Positions 61,401 through 64,000 of a stretch of DNA of 64,000 nt are shown in pieces (position 1 is the stretch's first letter; each line of letters begins with the position of its first letter). The stretch lies in NCBI GenBank assembly GCA_019321725.1, contig JAGSPU010001671.1, positions 620,001 through 684,000 of the forward strand, given 5' to 3'. Made by a program: the position numbers and the translations under genes. The notes beneath the pieces were generated by a model, which had not been told where the DNA came from, did not search any database, and worked only from the letters and a program-made list of their open reading frames with translations. The DNA comes from Paulownia fortunei (taxonomy: Eukaryota > Streptophyta > Magnoliopsida > Lamiales > Paulowniaceae).

Positions 61401-63624
61401 TTTATTTACCTCTAATTTCAATCAATTTTGATATTATAGTTCAACTCAAAATTTTAATTGGAATTTTTTTATAATTTTAAATAATATTTAAAAATAGCAT
61501 ACACACATTGCGATGCACGAGAATCATATTAATTGCATTATTTAGAATGTGCAAAAGTTGTAAAAGTGATTTTTTAGCACTAATCTTTTATTAATTAGTG
61601 TGTATTTATTAGGGAGGGGGGAAAGAAGTTTCTCATTCAATAAGGGTACAACCCTTTTGTCAGTGTCTCCCATTCAGTTCTAATTGACCACCATAATGCT
61701 ACAAGGCTCTAAAAAAAAGCCGCCTTTCAGAAAAAAATCTAAAAAGTTGGGCAAATTGAATTAATATCCTAGCAATGTGAAAATTCATTTAAAAACTTGC
61801 ACTTTTTCGGCGTAATCAAATATACAGAATTTAAGAGCAGCGTTGTTTTCTTGAACATGGAAAATTTGTACACTTTCCAGAAGGGTAATCACTAAATCAA
61901 ATACATAGAAGAATAACAACAGTAACATGACGTTAATGGCGTCTACAGCTTTCTTGAGAAGCAATTCATTTCTAGAACTTCTAGTCCTGCTTCGATAAAG
62001 TATAATTTAATTGGTAAGGTTTAAGATTAAGACTCCAACACTATATAATTATGAGTTTTTTAATTTAAGTCCCACTACAAGTGGAAGACTATTGAAGAAT
62101 TAGTCTTCTCGGATGACTTTATAAATTTCTTAATATATTTTATAAGATGCTTGAGAATTTATAAAATATCTTATATATTTAGTAAAAAATTAAGAGATAA
62201 GTTTATAAACTCATAAAATAAGATGTTATGATTTAATAAGTATTTTTAGAAAAAGTAAGAAGTTCATAAACTTATTTTACAATTTAACAAACTCAAATTT
62301 TTTTATCATATTTATTATAAAATTATTATTATTAATATTTTATAAGTTTTATAATCTTATTTTATCTAAATACTTCAAAAATTAATTTTTAAAATATTTT
62401 CTTTGTTAGATTTAAAAGCTCACAAAATCCATTAAATAAACTTAGCGGAATCTTAATTTATTTTTAATTTATAAATGAGAATCTTCCTTTCTCCAAGACC
62501 TACCAAAAAATAAATAATTACTGGTCGTGTCCGATTATCTCCTTTTTAAATTTGAGTATTATAAAAAAGAAAATAGAAATAATTTAAATACTACATCAGG
62601 AAAAAGAATAGGGGTGTCAACATCTGGCAAACCAAATGCCTAGGCTTGGGGGACAAGAACCATACTTAGGTATATGTATAATTCATAACTTGTTTGACAT
62701 GCAATCAAATAAACCAAGGCATTTATTTATATGTAGTTCTTTTTTTAAATAGAGAAAAGGAGGATACAATTTCGGAACTTAAAGGCCGGCAAATAAAATA
62801 CTGAAAAATAATCTTTCTTTCTTTCTTTCTTTTTTTTGGTAAAACAACAAAAGATATAACATATTTACGATTGTTTGATACGTGGCTCCAATTCTTGGAC
62901 ACCAACCCACTTACTGGAAAGATTAGGGTAAGGCTATAATAGTAAAACCTCACTCATCTAGAAATTTAAACTAAAGGGTAAAATAGTAAAATCTCACTCA
63001 ACTGAAATTTAACTTGAGTTACATGTAGGTTTTAACCCATGATATTTTAATGTACTTAATTATCGATTGATTGATGTAATTATAATTTAAATAATTAACT
63101 CGAAAAACTTACATTTTTCAATTAGTACAAAAAAGTTTCAAATCAAACTATATTCTTACTAGACAATAATGCTCCATGTTATCAACAGATGCATTGCACC
63201 ATTTTGGTTATTCATTTGGTGTATGAGCACTTAAAATAAGAATATACTAGCAAAGTCAACACTTCCTTTTTTTTTTTTTTTAATCTCTTAACCTAATGAT
63301 TATACAGAGAACAACTGGTTTCTTGATAATAAATAGAATATAATAGACTATTAGATATTCAGATGATCTGATCGAAGCAAGATCTTGTATCAAAGGTACT
63401 AGTAATTTATAAGGTGGCTGACAGTCTATTGCAGCAGGAAAATCATAAAAAATGGACCTCATGATTTCTGTTCTGCAATAATATACATGTTAAAATCTTG
63501 AAGAGGAGACTACCTTCTATACAACAAATGTTTCTTATTATCAGCTGTAACTGTGCATGGGTTTCACCACTTTGAATTCCCACCAAATTTCTCAAAAGTC
63601 AACACACACAAAGATTATACTTTA
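61401..63624. other. AT-rich intergenic DNA downstream of the P4-ATPase
   Basis: No gene is recognised. The right end, near 63400-63624, should contain the 3' untranslated region of the P4-ATPase. A short TTTC repeat lies at about 62813-62831 and a T-run at about 63267-63281. Confidence 0.55.
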
Positions 63625-64000
63625 CTATTTACTTAGTAATGAATCTTCCTCTCTCAATTTACCTATTTTGTCCGACAAGTCAGTAGAAGTTTCCACTTCC
63701 GAGCTTTCCAATCGTCGTCTTTGAATAATGTCATGGATCATAGGATTGAACTCAGTCTGGAAGGCCCTGTACAAGAAGTATGGTAACAGAGTGGAAACGA
63801 CGACAAGAAGCGTCCCCAGCCAATAGAAAGGACTCGGGGCACAGGCGTCGACGAGAACCTGGTATGCCGTCGTGGATATTATAGGCGACACAGCACCATA
63901 CATCACTAAAAATGCATACCAGAATGCAATACTGCCCCAGATGAAGAAGTGTTGGATCCAAGTAAAGTAGTTAATGGATACTGCCATTTGGCAGTTGACT
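63625..64000 (-). CDS. P4-type phospholipid-transporting ATPase (ALA), last exon, partial
   Basis: This is a flippase that moves phospholipids across a membrane bilayer. Only the C-terminal end is in the window, and the exon runs past the right edge. Just inside the edge it reads [19 protein letters not shown], the conserved start of the last membrane region. Further membrane segments are [19 protein letters not shown] and [19 protein letters not shown]. The [16 protein letters not shown] linker resembles the ALA8-ALA12 clade. The tail after [18 protein letters not shown] is short and ends in [10 protein letters not shown], lacking the long basic tail I recall for that clade, so the isoform is uncertain. 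ALA8 is favoured by its neighbour, since At3g27870 and At3g27880 are adjacent in Arabidopsis as I recall. Confidence 0.88.
   Translation of the reverse strand, partial: VNCQMAVSINYFTWIQHFFIWGSIAFWYAFLVMYGAVSPIISTTAYQVLVDACAPSPFYWLGTLLVVVSTLLPYFLYRAFQTEFNPMIHDIIQRRRLESSEVETSTDLSDKIGKLREEDSLLSK

Noticed and set aside
61500..61530. Possible second Helitron end (hairpin-like TGCGATGCACGAG)
   Set aside because: The hairpin resembles a Helitron 3' end, but no CTRR terminus at the right distance and no matching 5' end was found.
1..64000. CRISPR arrays, operons, prophages, tRNA or rRNA genes
   Set aside because: The DNA is plant nuclear. The tandem arrays seen have no unique spacers, and no cloverleaf or rRNA-like stretch was noticed by eye. 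A tRNAscan run would be needed to exclude a tRNA fully.

Overview
The window reads as nuclear DNA of a eudicot, probably an asterid and perhaps Lamiales. The intergenic DNA is AT-rich, the genes have many introns with GT/AG borders, several products carry plastid targeting, and the mobile elements are of plant type. I identified eight protein genes by translating exons and checking that splice phases join. They are KLCR2-like (+, 5.4-8.0 kb), L-aspartate oxidase AO (-, 10.0-14.2 kb), an OM47-like VDAC-family protein (+, 21.9-27.7 kb), DEG1 protease (+, 28.2-32.8 kb), chloroplast beta-carbonic anhydrase (-, 34.4-37.1 kb), LSF1 (-, 47.1-51.9 kb), a DUF1645 protein (-, 56.0-56.8 kb) and the last exon of a P4-ATPase (-, 63.6 kb to the window end).

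The stretches between genes are AT-rich and hold mobile or repeated DNA. These include a hAT-type MITE with an 8-bp target duplication (1.3 kb), a pair of direct repeats around a decayed tandem array (15.8-18.0 kb), a long-TIR Mutator-like element inside a DEG1 intron (30.5-31.2 kb), a decayed autonomous Helitron with Rep and helicase remnants (about 39.7-46.3 kb) and a 1.2-kb tandem duplication (58.7-61.1 kb).

The genes do not form an operon-like pathway. Four encode plastid proteins (NAD synthesis, thylakoid-lumen proteolysis, CO2 hydration, starch breakdown) and a fifth encodes an organelle outer-membrane barrel. As I recall the Arabidopsis loci, the order merges three separate Arabidopsis neighbourhoods: At3g27870-At3g27960, At3g01500-At3g01510 and At5g14740-At5g14760. 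The window would then keep an ancestral order that Arabidopsis lost by duplication and fractionation.

Three genes (KLCR2, OM47, DEG1), all on the plus strand, carry single-base frame breaks, mostly at short homopolymers. The five minus-strand genes are open throughout. Uncorrected assembly errors are the simplest explanation. I found no convincing evidence of a wholly new biological system. The most interesting items are the composite synteny, a possible second promoter and start in the carbonic anhydrase gene, a microsatellite pressed against an OM47 splice donor, a copied splice donor in AO, and the transposon structures.
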